64,000 bases of DNA from Paenibacillus auburnensis (GTDB lineage Bacteria > Bacillota > Bacilli > Paenibacillales > Paenibacillaceae), in assembly GCF_927798115.1 (NCBI RefSeq), contig NZ_CAKMMG010000001.1, positions 434,001 to 498,000 of the forward strand. The letters are read 5' to 3'. Shown piece by piece: positions 1 to 7,822 of the stretch. The position numbers were made by a program, and so were the translations under genes. Positions within the stretch are counted from its first letter, which is position 1, and the number at the start of each line of letters is the position of its first letter. The notes under the pieces are model-generated. The model searched no databases. It saw only the letters and a list, made by a program, of their open reading frames with translations, and was not told where the DNA came from.

Positions 1-570
1 AAATACGGGTTTGAGCTTCCGCCGGTATGGATCCCCATTGCCAAAGCGGCTGCCTTGGTTATTGTAGTTAATCTGTTCACTTTCGTTCTCGCGCAATATA
101 ACGGAATTCCGAACATCCTTGTAATTCTGCTGGTGCTGATTGCGATTTACTCCTTTGTCATGAACAACATGACGATGGGCCGTCATATCTATGCACTGGG
201 CGGGAACGAGAAGGCAGCCAGCCTCTCCGGTGTGAAAACCAAACGGGTGACCTTCTGGGTATTCGTTAACATGGGTGTACTAGCCGCATTGTCCGGCCTG
301 GTCTTTGCTGCACGCCTTAACTCGGCAACACCGAAGGCGGGAACCAACTTTGAGCTGGATGCCATTGCAGCCTGCTTCATTGGCGGAGCATCGGCTTCTG
401 GCGGGATCGGAACGGTGGTTGGGGCGATTATCGGCGGTCTGGTTATGGGCGTCATGAATAACGGAATGTCCCTGGTTGGCCTGGGTGTCGACTGGCAGCA
501 GGGTATCAAAGGACTGGTACTGCTGCTCGCAGTAGGCTTCGATATTTACAACAAGTCAAAGACAGCTTAG
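1..570 (+). CDS. mmsB: Monosaccharide ABC transporter permease, 3' part
   Basis: The reading frame is open at the left edge of the window, so the start lies outside; about 189 C-terminal residues are visible. It is an integral membrane permease of the ribose/xylose class (BPD_transp_2 type) that would carry monosaccharides with a binding protein and a double-domain ATPase. The family signature is the stretch MGRHIYALGGNEKAASLSG followed by glycine-rich membrane helices (FIGGASASGGIGTVVGA) and the C-terminal GVDWQQGIKGLVLLLAV. The close match in style is to GguB/MmsB and XylH. The binding protein and ATPase genes are expected just upstream. The U-tract hairpin after the stop suggests this is the last gene of its operon. 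The symbol is a family-level guess: xylH is the alternative. Confidence 0.85.
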   Translation, partial: KYGFELPPVWIPIAKAAALVIVVNLFTFVLAQYNGIPNILVILLVLIAIYSFVMNNMTMGRHIYALGGNEKAASLSGVKTKRVTFWVFVNMGVLAALSGLVFAARLNSATPKAGTNFELDAIAACFIGGASASGGIGTVVGAIIGGLVMGVMNNGMSLVGLGVDWQQGIKGLVLLLAVGFDIYNKSKTA

Positions 571-603
571 ACGCGAAGTTTGATAATAATAGAAAGAATG
601 TTG

Positions 604-645
604 AGTCGTTTTCCCGGTCTGCCGGGAAAGCGGCTTTTGTTTTTG
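604..645 (+). terminator. Rho-independent terminator after the sugar permease
   Basis: Arms AGTCGTTTTCCCGG and CCGGGAAAGCGGCTT pair around a TCTG loop and are followed by TTTTGTTTTT. It closes the permease operon. Confidence 0.85.
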
Positions 646-772
646 GATATCCGATGGAACAACTTGTGTTAATTGACGTATATCTTGTAGGATATGGATG
701 CAGGCACAAATAATTGTCTATGCAATCATGTGAAGCCAACTTTAACCTGATGAACTTTATAGGAGGCCGGAG

Positions 773-1441
773 ATGCAGATTATTGCGATGCTGACCATGC
801 TGATTGACCATATCGGCTATATTTTTTTCCCGGGGGAGCTTGGCTGGAGATATATTGGAAGAATCGCTTTTCCGATTTACTGCTACGCGCTGGTGCAAGG
901 GCATATACATACTAAATCGAGGCCCCGATATTTGCGGAGGCTGTTCCTGATTGCCTTAATTGCCCAGGTCCCTTATAATTTAGCACTGGACCCCGGCGGC
1001 TGGAATGTTGTATTTACGCTTCTGCTGTCCGCCGTCGTACTGGTCATTCTGGATGAGCTGCCGTCGCTCTGGCTTGGCATTCCGGTTGTGCTGGCGGCCA
1101 TTTTCCTGATGGATTATTTTCCGATTGATTACAATGCCTATGGGCTCTTTCTGGTGCTAATTTTTCGTTATGCACGTTCCTACTGGATGATTGCGGGACA
1201 TTTTTTGCTAAATGGCTTCTATTTATTTTATAGTGGCTGGCTGGTCCAGTTGTTCAGCATTGTTCCTACAATATTCATCGCCTTAACGCCAGGGGTATGG
1301 GGCTTTCTGGAGAAAAAACGACTGCCGCGCTGGGTATGGTGGTCCTTTTATCCGGCTCATCTGGCGGTGCTGGCAGCAGTGAAGATTCTAACTTCCAGAG
1401 AATGGGTAACTATTGAGTGGAGGAGTCTGCTCACTTTTTGA
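773..1441 (+). CDS. TraX family membrane protein
   Basis: A 222-residue polytopic membrane protein with roughly seven hydrophobic helices. The N-terminal LTMLIDHIGYIFFP and RIAFPIYCYALVQG motifs are characteristic of the TraX family (PF05857), first described for F-pilin acetylation but widespread in Firmicutes with no known role outside conjugation. AGGAGG lies about 7 nt before the ATG. It stands alone between a terminator and a lipoprotein gene, and no conjugation genes are near, so a conjugative role is unlikely. A general membrane acyltransferase role is only inference from the family. Confidence 0.8.
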   Translation: MQIIAMLTMLIDHIGYIFFPGELGWRYIGRIAFPIYCYALVQGHIHTKSRPRYLRRLFLIALIAQVPYNLALDPGGWNVVFTLLLSAVVLVILDELPSLWLGIPVVLAAIFLMDYFPIDYNAYGLFLVLIFRYARSYWMIAGHFLLNGFYLFYSGWLVQLFSIVPTIFIALTPGVWGFLEKKRLPRWVWWSFYPAHLAVLAAVKILTSREWVTIEWRSLLTF

Positions 1442-1532
1442 ATTTTTTACATAAAGGTACTCGTAAATTCAAGTCCTTCCTCATTTGAGTTGATGGATAG
1501 ATTTAACAAATATTCGTAAAAGGAGTCTTGCT

Positions 1533-3047
1533 ATGAGGAAAATGAAAGCACGAGCAAAGTGGCTGATGCCGGTTCTGGCACTGCTGCTGATTCTGGCAGG
1601 TTGCCAAAGCGTTGGCGGTCTGGATGTCAATAAGGCACTGCTGGGGGGTCTGGATGTTAAGTCGTCGGAATCAAGTACAACCTTTGCTTTAAATGTGGTT
1701 CCGGCAAGCGGAATAACCAGTGAAGATCAGGAAATCATCGATCTTATTAATTCTTTTTCAGTGAATATCGCTCATGTTAAGCTGCAGGATAACGGAAACG
1801 TTTCTGCTGCCGGATCGGTTACGTACAAACAATCCGTTGTACCTTTTACCTTCTTTATGGATAAGGAAGCGGTTGTGTTCACCGCTGAAGGCGCGAAGCA
1901 GCCGTTCTACTTCCCGCTGGAGAGCTATGAAGAATCCATGGGCATTGAAGGATTGGATCAGGCCAAAATCCAGGATATCTCCAAGCTCGTTACAGGGTTT
2001 GTTGTGAAGAATCTTCCGAACCCGGCCGCCATCAGTGCTTCTTCGGTAAGTGAAACCGTCTATGGCCAGCAGCTGAATTTGACTAAGCTACATACGGAGA
2101 TCACAGGTGATGAGCTGCCTGCTTTAGTGAAAGGGTTCCTGAAATCAGTCTCCAAAGATACAGAAGGCTTTACTGCTTTGATCAGCGGCCTCTATGATTA
2201 CCTGTATCCGGTTCTGACCGCAGCTGGTGTGGATTCAGAGCTGAATGATCTCGGATTTGGTGAGATTCCGCTGAACGACAAAGAAGGTGTTGTAACCGTA
2301 GCCCATGATGCTGCTAAGCTGGCCGTGGATGCGCTGCTGCTTGTTTATGATAAACAGCTCGAAAGTCTTTATGAATCTACTCCTGAGCTGAAGACCGTTC
2401 TCAGCAAAGATACGAAGCTGCAGGTGGATTTATTCGTGGACAGCGGGCTGCACATTCGTAAGCAGAATGTTGATCTTAAGGTTGCACTGCCAGCCAGTGA
2501 AGATCTGCCGATCCAGAGCCTTTCGATGAAGATGGAAAGTCAGACCTGGAATGTGAACGGACCGGTTACAGCTGATCCGATCCCTACAAAAGGTGCACTG
2601 GATCTGTCTACAGCCAATCTCACCCCAGGTGAAACCCTTCGCAGCTTTGAAACGGGTTCTACCGTATATAATCTGCTCAAGGATGACTTAGGCATTACGG
2701 CGAGAAGCTTAGTTATCGCTCCGGATGATGAGTATTATTATCCAATTGTTGATGGAGGCACGACTTATGTTCCGCTGCGTTACGTGGCAGAAGACCTTGA
2801 TGCAGCCGTGACATGGGATGGTGCAAACCGGGCCATTACAGTTACCGATGATGTATACGGCGATAAGCTGGTGTTCAAAATCGGTTCTGATCAGGCGCTC
2901 ATTAAAGGCGTTTCTGTGAAGCTTCCACAACCGGTATTCGTTGATGAATACGGCGATGCCTATGTGCCGCTCCGCATCCTTGCAGAGGCGCTGCATGCCA
3001 AGGTAGAGAAGGATGAGGAAGGTTATATATTCATTGACCGTCCTTAG
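1533..3047 (+). CDS. Stalk-domain (copper amine oxidase N-like) lipoprotein
   Basis: A 504-residue exported protein. Residues 1-25 form a lipoprotein signal ending in the lipobox LILAGC, so it should be anchored to the outer face of the membrane. Residues of about 395-504 carry two blocks of the YVPLRYVAEDL / YVPLRILAEAL type, the hallmark of the copper amine oxidase N-terminal-like (stalk) domain PF07833, common in Paenibacillus surface proteins. The central 350 residues are not recognised. No copper oxidase catalytic domain is present, so it is not an enzyme by this evidence. AAGGAG lies 8 nt before the ATG. It is monocistronic, closed by a strong terminator. Confidence 0.8.
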   Translation: MRKMKARAKWLMPVLALLLILAGCQSVGGLDVNKALLGGLDVKSSESSTTFALNVVPASGITSEDQEIIDLINSFSVNIAHVKLQDNGNVSAAGSVTYKQSVVPFTFFMDKEAVVFTAEGAKQPFYFPLESYEESMGIEGLDQAKIQDISKLVTGFVVKNLPNPAAISASSVSETVYGQQLNLTKLHTEITGDELPALVKGFLKSVSKDTEGFTALISGLYDYLYPVLTAAGVDSELNDLGFGEIPLNDKEGVVTVAHDAAKLAVDALLLVYDKQLESLYESTPELKTVLSKDTKLQVDLFVDSGLHIRKQNVDLKVALPASEDLPIQSLSMKMESQTWNVNGPVTADPIPTKGALDLSTANLTPGETLRSFETGSTVYNLLKDDLGITARSLVIAPDDEYYYPIVDGGTTYVPLRYVAEDLDAAVTWDGANRAITVTDDVYGDKLVFKIGSDQALIKGVSVKLPQPVFVDEYGDAYVPLRILAEALHAKVEKDEEGYIFIDRP

Positions 3048-3072
3048 GATATCTTATTATGTATAACACAAG

Positions 3073-3111
3073 AAGGCCGAAGCTCCTGAAATCAGGGCTC
3101 CGGCCTTTTTT
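3073..3111 (+). terminator. Terminator after the stalk-domain lipoprotein
   Basis: AAGGCCGAAGCTCCTGA pairs with TCAGGGCTCCGGCCTT and runs into TTTTTT. It lies between convergent genes; the minus-strand reading also has a T-rich tail (TTCTTGTGTT), so it may serve both. Confidence 0.88.
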
Positions 3112-3158
3112 GCATCGATTGGGTTCAATGGGATTAACCTGTGACGGAGTCCAGGCTC

Positions 3159-4595
3159 CTATTGTGTGGTCAGGGTCATTTCGAGCGATACCTTACTCAC
3201 TTCCTGCGGCTCAAGCATGCTGTCAATATATCCCGACATGAATCCTTCCTTCTGGCTCTCCCATAACTTATAACCGGGCATGGCTTTGATCTCAGGGGCC
3301 GCGCTGGCGGCTTGACCGGCAAAATATTTCACATTCAGCTTAGACATCATTTCAGCCATGGACTGTTTTTCCGTTTCCGTGAAGGGACTATCCTGCAGAT
3401 TATTTAATGCTTTGTTGTAAGACCCCCCGGCAAAGCTCTGCTCAGCGTAAGCCTTAAAGTTTAACAGGTTGGGGTCGCTGATCCCTTCCGCAGCAGCCCA
3501 GCCCTCTACATCAACAGATTGCGTATGATAGCTGACTTTTCGAGAGAGCGGATCAAAGGTCATGGCACCATACTGATGCGGGTTGACGGCAAATGCACTT
3601 GTGGCAATATCATATACCGGCAGGGCATCGGAGTCAGCTGTACTCTCTTGACCTGGGGCCGGATCGCGGCGGATATCCTGCATATGGATATGACCGGATA
3701 ACACCAGATTGAGGTCGTCCTTGCGCAGCCTCTTCATCGTTTCCTGACTGTTATTCAGCGTAAAACCGGAAATAGGCATGGAGGTGTGGCTGAGCAGATT
3801 ATGGTGCATTACTGTAATGATGGAGGCATGCTGTTCTGCTGCCAGCTTGACGCAATCATCCATCCAGTCCAAAGTCTCGGGCAGAATTCGTCCGTCAGTC
3901 TGCGGAAATCCGTATTTCTCATTGTTCCGGTACTGGCTGCTGTCAATCATGAGCAGCCATAATCCGGGTGCAGCACTGACAACATAACTTAGACTGTTCT
4001 GATCCCGCGATATTGCCTCATCATATCCATAGTCAGCATATAGCGTTGTAAAGTCTTCATCGGTAATGTGCCCGGTAACAATCTGCTGATCACCCTTGAA
4101 GGCTCTTGCCCAAGGATTGAACAGATCATGATTCCCGGGAATGACATAAACAGAGGTGCCCAGCTCCTCAATACGCTTCAGCTTGGCTGCAAGCTGCTTA
4201 TGGCTGCTCACTTCACCGTTGTTCGTCAGATCACCGCTCAGGATCAGGAATTCCGGCTTCTGCTGCTGCACATCATACACTAGTGCTTCCATCAGCTCAT
4301 CACTGTAAGGCAGCATTTTACCATCGCCGCTGGATACATAACTTTGAAAGGCGGCTCCGCCGTCCTGCAGTGCTTTATCAAGATAATGGGTGTCGGTAGC
4401 TACCCAGAAGGATACAGGCTGTTTAGAGTCCTTAGCATTTGAGGTAGCGGAGACAGTGGAAGCTTCAATGGAGACAGTTGACGATATTGTGTCCCGGCAA
4501 CCTCCCAGAAGTGCTGCGGAGATAATCAGTATAGATAAAGCGAATAGTGGTGTTTTTTTTAGCGGATAAGGCGCTTTTTGCGGTGCTAGTTTCAT
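3159..4595 (-). CDS. Metallophosphoesterase lipoprotein
   Basis: A 478-residue exported phosphoesterase. The N-terminus has a positively charged start, a hydrophobic stretch and the lipobox LLGGC near residue 32, so the enzyme should be tethered outside the membrane. The calcineurin-like metal motifs appear in order: DTH (about 67-69), SGDLTNN (about 120), GNHD (about 154), MHHN (about 263) and SGHIH (about 300). These ligate the two metals. The substrate is not evident; relatives hydrolyse nucleotides, cyclic nucleotides or phosphodiesters. It is monocistronic, convergent with the preceding lipoprotein gene. Confidence 0.88.
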   Translation of the reverse strand: MKLAPQKAPYPLKKTPLFALSILIISAALLGGCRDTISSTVSIEASTVSATSNAKDSKQPVSFWVATDTHYLDKALQDGGAAFQSYVSSGDGKMLPYSDELMEALVYDVQQQKPEFLILSGDLTNNGEVSSHKQLAAKLKRIEELGTSVYVIPGNHDLFNPWARAFKGDQQIVTGHITDEDFTTLYADYGYDEAISRDQNSLSYVVSAAPGLWLLMIDSSQYRNNEKYGFPQTDGRILPETLDWMDDCVKLAAEQHASIITVMHHNLLSHTSMPISGFTLNNSQETMKRLRKDDLNLVLSGHIHMQDIRRDPAPGQESTADSDALPVYDIATSAFAVNPHQYGAMTFDPLSRKVSYHTQSVDVEGWAAAEGISDPNLLNFKAYAEQSFAGGSYNKALNNLQDSPFTETEKQSMAEMMSKLNVKYFAGQAASAAPEIKAMPGYKLWESQKEGFMSGYIDSMLEPQEVSKVSLEMTLTTQ

Positions 4596-4794
4596 ATTTA
4601 TGACCTTCCTTCAGCAATTTGGCTGAATTATTGTAGCTTATCTGCAGCTACATTGTATATCGGAAAATAGGAGGTGTTTCGAAAATGGTCTATGTGATTA
4701 TAGAAAATAGTGGAAGGTGAATAAATCACCGGATTACTGCGACAATAAGTGTGGGGACTCCGTGTGATTTTAGGAAAAAGTTGTGAAATAGTTG

Positions 4795-4841
4795 TTGTCT
4801 TATCGGAATATAAGTGTTATGATATAAAAAAGTAAGTTACT
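4795..4841 (+). promoter_or_regulatory. Sigma-A promoter with a palindromic operator
   Basis: A -35 TTGTCT (4795-4800), a 17-nt spacer and a -10 TATGAT (4818-4823). AGTAAGTTACT (4831-4841), an odd-centred palindrome, lies at the expected start of transcription, just before the GGAGG of the nitroreductase gene. Such GTAA/TTAC sites are typical of HxlR- or MarR-type repressors in Firmicutes; the regulator is not in this window, so that is inference. Confidence 0.7.
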
Positions 4842-4865
4842 AATATTAATGGAGGTAGTTATTTT

Positions 4866-5465
4866 ATGTCTAAAACATTCCTGGAAGCTGTAGAAGCAAG
4901 ACGTTCCATATACGCCATCAGCAAAGAATCCCCGGTTTCCGATGCACAAATCAAGGATATTGTTGAAGCGGCGGTATTACATAGCCCAACTTCATTTAAC
5001 TCCCAAAGCTCCAGAGCTGTAGTTCTTCTGGGCGAACAGCACGACAAGCTGTGGGATATAACAGCAGAAACGCTGCGTAAGATTGTACCTACTGAGCAAT
5101 TCGAAGGTACAGCGCAAAAATTGTCTTCGTTCAAAGCCGGCTACGGCTCAGTATTATTCTTCGAAGACCAGACAGTCGTGAAGAGTCTCCAAGAGAACTT
5201 TGCGCTGTATGCTGATAATTTCCCGATTTGGTCTAACCAATCCTCCGGTATTCTGCAGTTTGTCGTATGGACGGCATTTGCTGAAGCAGGTCTGGGCGCT
5301 TCACTCCAGCACTACAACCCGCTGATTGACGACGAAGTAAAAGCAACGTTCGGAATTCCGGCTGAGTGGAAGCTGATTGCCCAAATGCCATTCGGCAAGA
5401 CTGTTACCCCTCCAGGGGAAAAAGAATTCCAACCGATCGAAGAACGTGTAAAAGTGTTTAAATAG
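4866..5465 (+). CDS. Nitroreductase family protein (Frm2/Hbn1-like)
   Basis: A 199-residue FMN-dependent oxidoreductase. The N-terminal AVEARRSIYAIS contains the conserved arginines that bind the FMN phosphate, followed by SPTSFNSQSSRAVVL, the usual FMN contact segment, and a C-terminal MPFGKTVTPPGEKE. The length and the fungal Frm2-like layout fit the subfamily whose members respond to lipids, quinones or oxidative electrophiles. It is cytoplasmic. GGAGG lies about 9 nt before the ATG. It is transcribed alone from the promoter at 4795 and ends in a hairpin that doubles as the leader of the next small gene. The physiological substrate is not deducible. Confidence 0.88.
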   Translation: MSKTFLEAVEARRSIYAISKESPVSDAQIKDIVEAAVLHSPTSFNSQSSRAVVLLGEQHDKLWDITAETLRKIVPTEQFEGTAQKLSSFKAGYGSVLFFEDQTVVKSLQENFALYADNFPIWSNQSSGILQFVVWTAFAEAGLGASLQHYNPLIDDEVKATFGIPAEWKLIAQMPFGKTVTPPGEKEFQPIEERVKVFK

Positions 5466-5486
5466 GCACATAACAGAAATGTTTAG

Positions 5487-5537
5487 AACCTCCTGGATCA
5501 GGCTAAGTATAACTATAACCTGATCAAGGAGGTTTTT
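5487..5537 (+). terminator. Terminator hairpin that contains the next gene's RBS
   Basis: AACCTCCTGGATCAGG pairs with CCTGATCAAGGAGGTT and is followed by TTTTT. The 3' arm contains AAGGAGG (5526-5532), which sits 8 nt before the ATG at 5541, so read-through RNA would have this ribosome binding site base-paired. Confidence 0.85.
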
Positions 5538-5540
5538 GTT

Positions 5541-5735
5541 ATGCCTTGGAACAAGGATGAATATCCGGATTCGCTGAAGAATTTCATGGCTCCCGTGCGC
5601 AACAAGGCGATTGAAATTGCCAATGCACTTTTGGAGGATGGCTATGACGAAGGGCGGGCTATCTCCATTGCCACGGCACAGGCCAAGGAGTGGGGCGAGA
5701 ATCATGATAAACAAATCCGCAAGAAAAACACATAA
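5541..5735 (+). CDS. YdaT-like small protein
   Basis: A 64-residue soluble protein, MPWNKDEYPDSLKNF at its start and RNKAIEIANALLEDGYDEG with AISIATAQAKEW in the middle. From memory this matches the N-terminal part of the Bacillus YdaT-type (DUF2188-associated) proteins, which continue with a second domain missing here; stand-alone short forms are common in Paenibacillus. The function is unknown. Its ribosome binding site AAGGAGG is inside the 3' arm of the preceding terminator, an arrangement that would limit translation of read-through transcripts. No separate promoter is obvious. Confidence 0.8.
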   Translation: MPWNKDEYPDSLKNFMAPVRNKAIEIANALLEDGYDEGRAISIATAQAKEWGENHDKQIRKKNT

Positions 5736-5774
5736 TAGGAGAATGATCTGATTGTAAGTCCAGCAGACAACAAA

Positions 5775-5801
5775 CAGGCCCGGCGGAATCCGCCGGGCCT
5801 G
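5775..5801 (-). terminator. Terminator of the foldase gene
   Basis: A perfect 12-bp stem CAGGCCCGGCGG / CCGCCGGGCCTG with an AAT loop on the plus strand. On the minus strand it is followed by TTTGTTGT, so it ends the foldase transcript. Confidence 0.85.
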
Positions 5802-5816
5802 TGATCATGTGCTTAA

Positions 5817-7025
5817 TTATTTAGTAGCCGGAGCTTCAGTTGCTGCTGCTTCTGCGCTGGCCTCTGGAGAAGCAGATGCTTCCGCTTTATCAGTTAGCGT
5901 GTTAGTGATTTTAGCTTTGGCTGTCAGATCCTGGAGCCAAGTGGAAGACATTTCAGAAACCTTCTGCGAAATCAGTGTCTTTTTGATTTCGTCTTTCTTT
6001 TCTTCCAGCGTATATTCTTTAGCTTCTTTGCGGTCAGTCACTTTAATGACGTGGTAACCGTATTCGGTCTTCACAGCACCGCTGGTTTCTCCGACCTTAA
6101 GTTTAAAGGCGGCATCCGAGAACTCGGCAACCATGTCTGCCTTCTTGAAGAAGTCAAGATCCCCGCCTTTATCTTTCGAACCGGTATCCGAGGATTTCTC
6201 TTTAGCTAGAGTAGCGAAATCGGCACCGTCCTTAAGCTGTTGAACGATAGCGTCGGCTTCTTCTTTTGTTGCAACAAGGATGTGGGAAGCGCGAACTTCT
6301 TCTTCCTGGTTAAAGGTAGCTTTATTTTGTGTGTAGTAAGTTTTAATGTCTTCATCCGTCACCTTAACCTGCGGTTCAAGCAGCTTGCGGATCTCAACCT
6401 GCAGCGGCATTTGCTCCTTAAGATCATCAAGTGTCATCGAGCTTTGTGCCAATGCGGAATTCAGTGCCTCTTCACCGCCGAACTGGGTTTTCAAATCTTC
6501 AATCTCAGTCTTGATATCTTCATCAGTAACGGTGATGTTGGCTTTCTTGGCTTCCTGATCTACGAGTGTAGTGGTGATCAGGTTTTGCAGGGTGGACTCA
6601 CCACCGGCTTTAACGAGTTTATCATACAGCTGTTCTTTGGTAATATCCGTACCATTTACGGAAGCTACCGCCGTACTGCTGTCATCTTTTTGGAATGGCG
6701 GTTTAATTAGTACAATAATCAGTGCTGCAGCGAGTACGATAGAAGCGATCATCCATCCTTTGCCGCTTTTAGAAGAAGGGGAAGAAGGAGGAGGAGTGCT
6801 GCCGCCTACTTTACTCATTACAGGAACACTTTCAGTGACGCCGTCTTGAGCAGGGATAACAGCCGGATTGTGAGCGGCTTCTTCTGTAGCTGTAACTTCC
6901 TGTACAGGAGCAGGTGCTGCTTCTGTTTCGAGTGAACCTTCATTGTTGTTTACGGAAGCGGTAACCTCTTCCGGTGTTCCGTTGCTGCTTTGTTGCTCAT
7001 TGCCTTCAAATTCTTTTTTGTCCAT
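5817..7025 (-). CDS. Membrane-anchored PrsA/SurA-type peptidyl-prolyl isomerase
   Basis: A 402-residue foldase. Residues 1-90 are acidic and low in complexity (rich in E, A, P, S), residues 91-108 form a single membrane helix (WMIASIVLAAALIIVLIK), and the rest lies outside. A SurA-like N-terminal region (about 118-235) is followed by a parvulin PpiC domain (about 243-335) with the typical RASHILV, GGDLDFF and YGYHVIKV motifs. The tail is alanine/glutamate/serine rich. Classical PrsA is a lipoprotein; this one has no lipobox and is instead a type II anchored protein with a long cytoplasmic tail. It likely helps fold exported proteins. It is transcribed alone. Confidence 0.88.
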   Translation of the reverse strand: MDKKEFEGNEQQSSNGTPEEVTASVNNNEGSLETEAAPAPVQEVTATEEAAHNPAVIPAQDGVTESVPVMSKVGGSTPPPSSPSSKSGKGWMIASIVLAAALIIVLIKPPFQKDDSSTAVASVNGTDITKEQLYDKLVKAGGESTLQNLITTTLVDQEAKKANITVTDEDIKTEIEDLKTQFGGEEALNSALAQSSMTLDDLKEQMPLQVEIRKLLEPQVKVTDEDIKTYYTQNKATFNQEEEVRASHILVATKEEADAIVQQLKDGADFATLAKEKSSDTGSKDKGGDLDFFKKADMVAEFSDAAFKLKVGETSGAVKTEYGYHVIKVTDRKEAKEYTLEEKKDEIKKTLISQKVSEMSSTWLQDLTAKAKITNTLTDKAEASASPEASAEAAATEAPATK

Positions 7026-7157
7026 TATAATTAATGACTCCCTTCGATATAGGTGATGCCTGTCTTTCTACAACTTTACCAGAAATCATGATTCCAAACC
7101 TTAAGAAAGTATAAAAAAGCATAATTTCTTTTTAAGTTTCCATTAATAAAAAGGAAA

Positions 7158-7196
7158 AAGCCGGAGCGGCATGGGATCCCCACGCACCTCCGGCTT
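7158..7196 (-). terminator. Terminator of the LytTR gene
   Basis: On the minus strand AAGCCGGAG pairs with CTCCGGCTT, followed by TTTCCTTTTT. It separates the LytTR gene from the foldase gene. Confidence 0.8.
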
Positions 7197-7264
7197 ATTT
7201 GTAGGAAGTCACAAGAATGCATAAAGTGTAACGGATTTCGCATTCTTGTATCCACTTCAGATGC

Positions 7265-7600
7265 TTAAGAAGTAAGCCCTTTCAGCAAATGGCGTATGCT
7301 TTCCTGTTTCCGTCTGGGTACACGGACATTTTTAGCGTAGAGGCCCTTTTCTCCGAAATAGATGCAGTCGTCTTCAATGGCACTGATCTTATTCAGATTC
7401 ACGTAGCAGCCTCCATAGACATGATAATAACTGGGATTCGACAATAAGCGGTTCAGTTGCTCGGCAGTCATTCTCTTTTTAATGTTATAGTTTCTGCCGT
7501 GAAAGATGACCAAATCATGGTCTCCGACCTTAAAGAACAGAATGTCTGTTTCCACCTCGAAGTCCTCATATACGTTTCTGGCTTCCAGCAGGCTGCTCAT
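7265..7600 (-). CDS. LytTR-type DNA-binding protein
   Basis: A 111-residue protein made of little more than a LytTR DNA-binding domain (PF04397): DILFFKVGDHDLVIFHGRN, the MTAEQLNRLL segment, then FHVYGGCYVN-like YYHVYGGCYVNLNKI, and a C-terminal VRVPRRKQESIRHLL. It lacks a receiver domain and a membrane part, so it would be a single-domain regulator controlled by abundance or by an unseen ligand. I chose ATG 7600 because GGGGG lies about 7 nt upstream; an in-frame ATG at 7621 has no such site. Targets are unknown. Confidence 0.8.
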   Translation of the reverse strand: MSSLLEARNVYEDFEVETDILFFKVGDHDLVIFHGRNYNIKKRMTAEQLNRLLSNPSYYHVYGGCYVNLNKISAIEDDCIYFGEKGLYAKNVRVPRRKQESIRHLLKGLTS

Positions 7601-7718
7601 TCGTGTTCCCCCTTTATACAAAATAAAAGACAGATGTTAGCGCTTTCATTATAGCATAATTCTTTTCTCTTGAGAAGTCTTATTTTTGAAATGTTTTTTG
7701 TCATTTTTTCCGTTGCAT

Positions 7719-7747
7719 TTGTCATAGACGCTGAAAAATTGTAAATT
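7719..7747 (+). promoter_or_regulatory. Likely sigma-A promoter of the lactonase gene
   Basis: TTGTCA (7719-7724), a 17-nt spacer and TAAATT (7742-7747), 75 nt before the lactonase start. Confidence 0.5.
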
Positions 7748-7822
7748 ATAAAGATGGCTGCTGAATTAATGACGGCTGGTATGCCTAAACACCGGATGGA
7801 CTAATGGAGGAGGATTACCGAG

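Noticed and set aside
773..1441. Conjugative element because of the TraX name
   Set aside because: No relaxase, coupling protein, pilus or integrase genes lie nearby; TraX-like proteins are common in Firmicute chromosomes.
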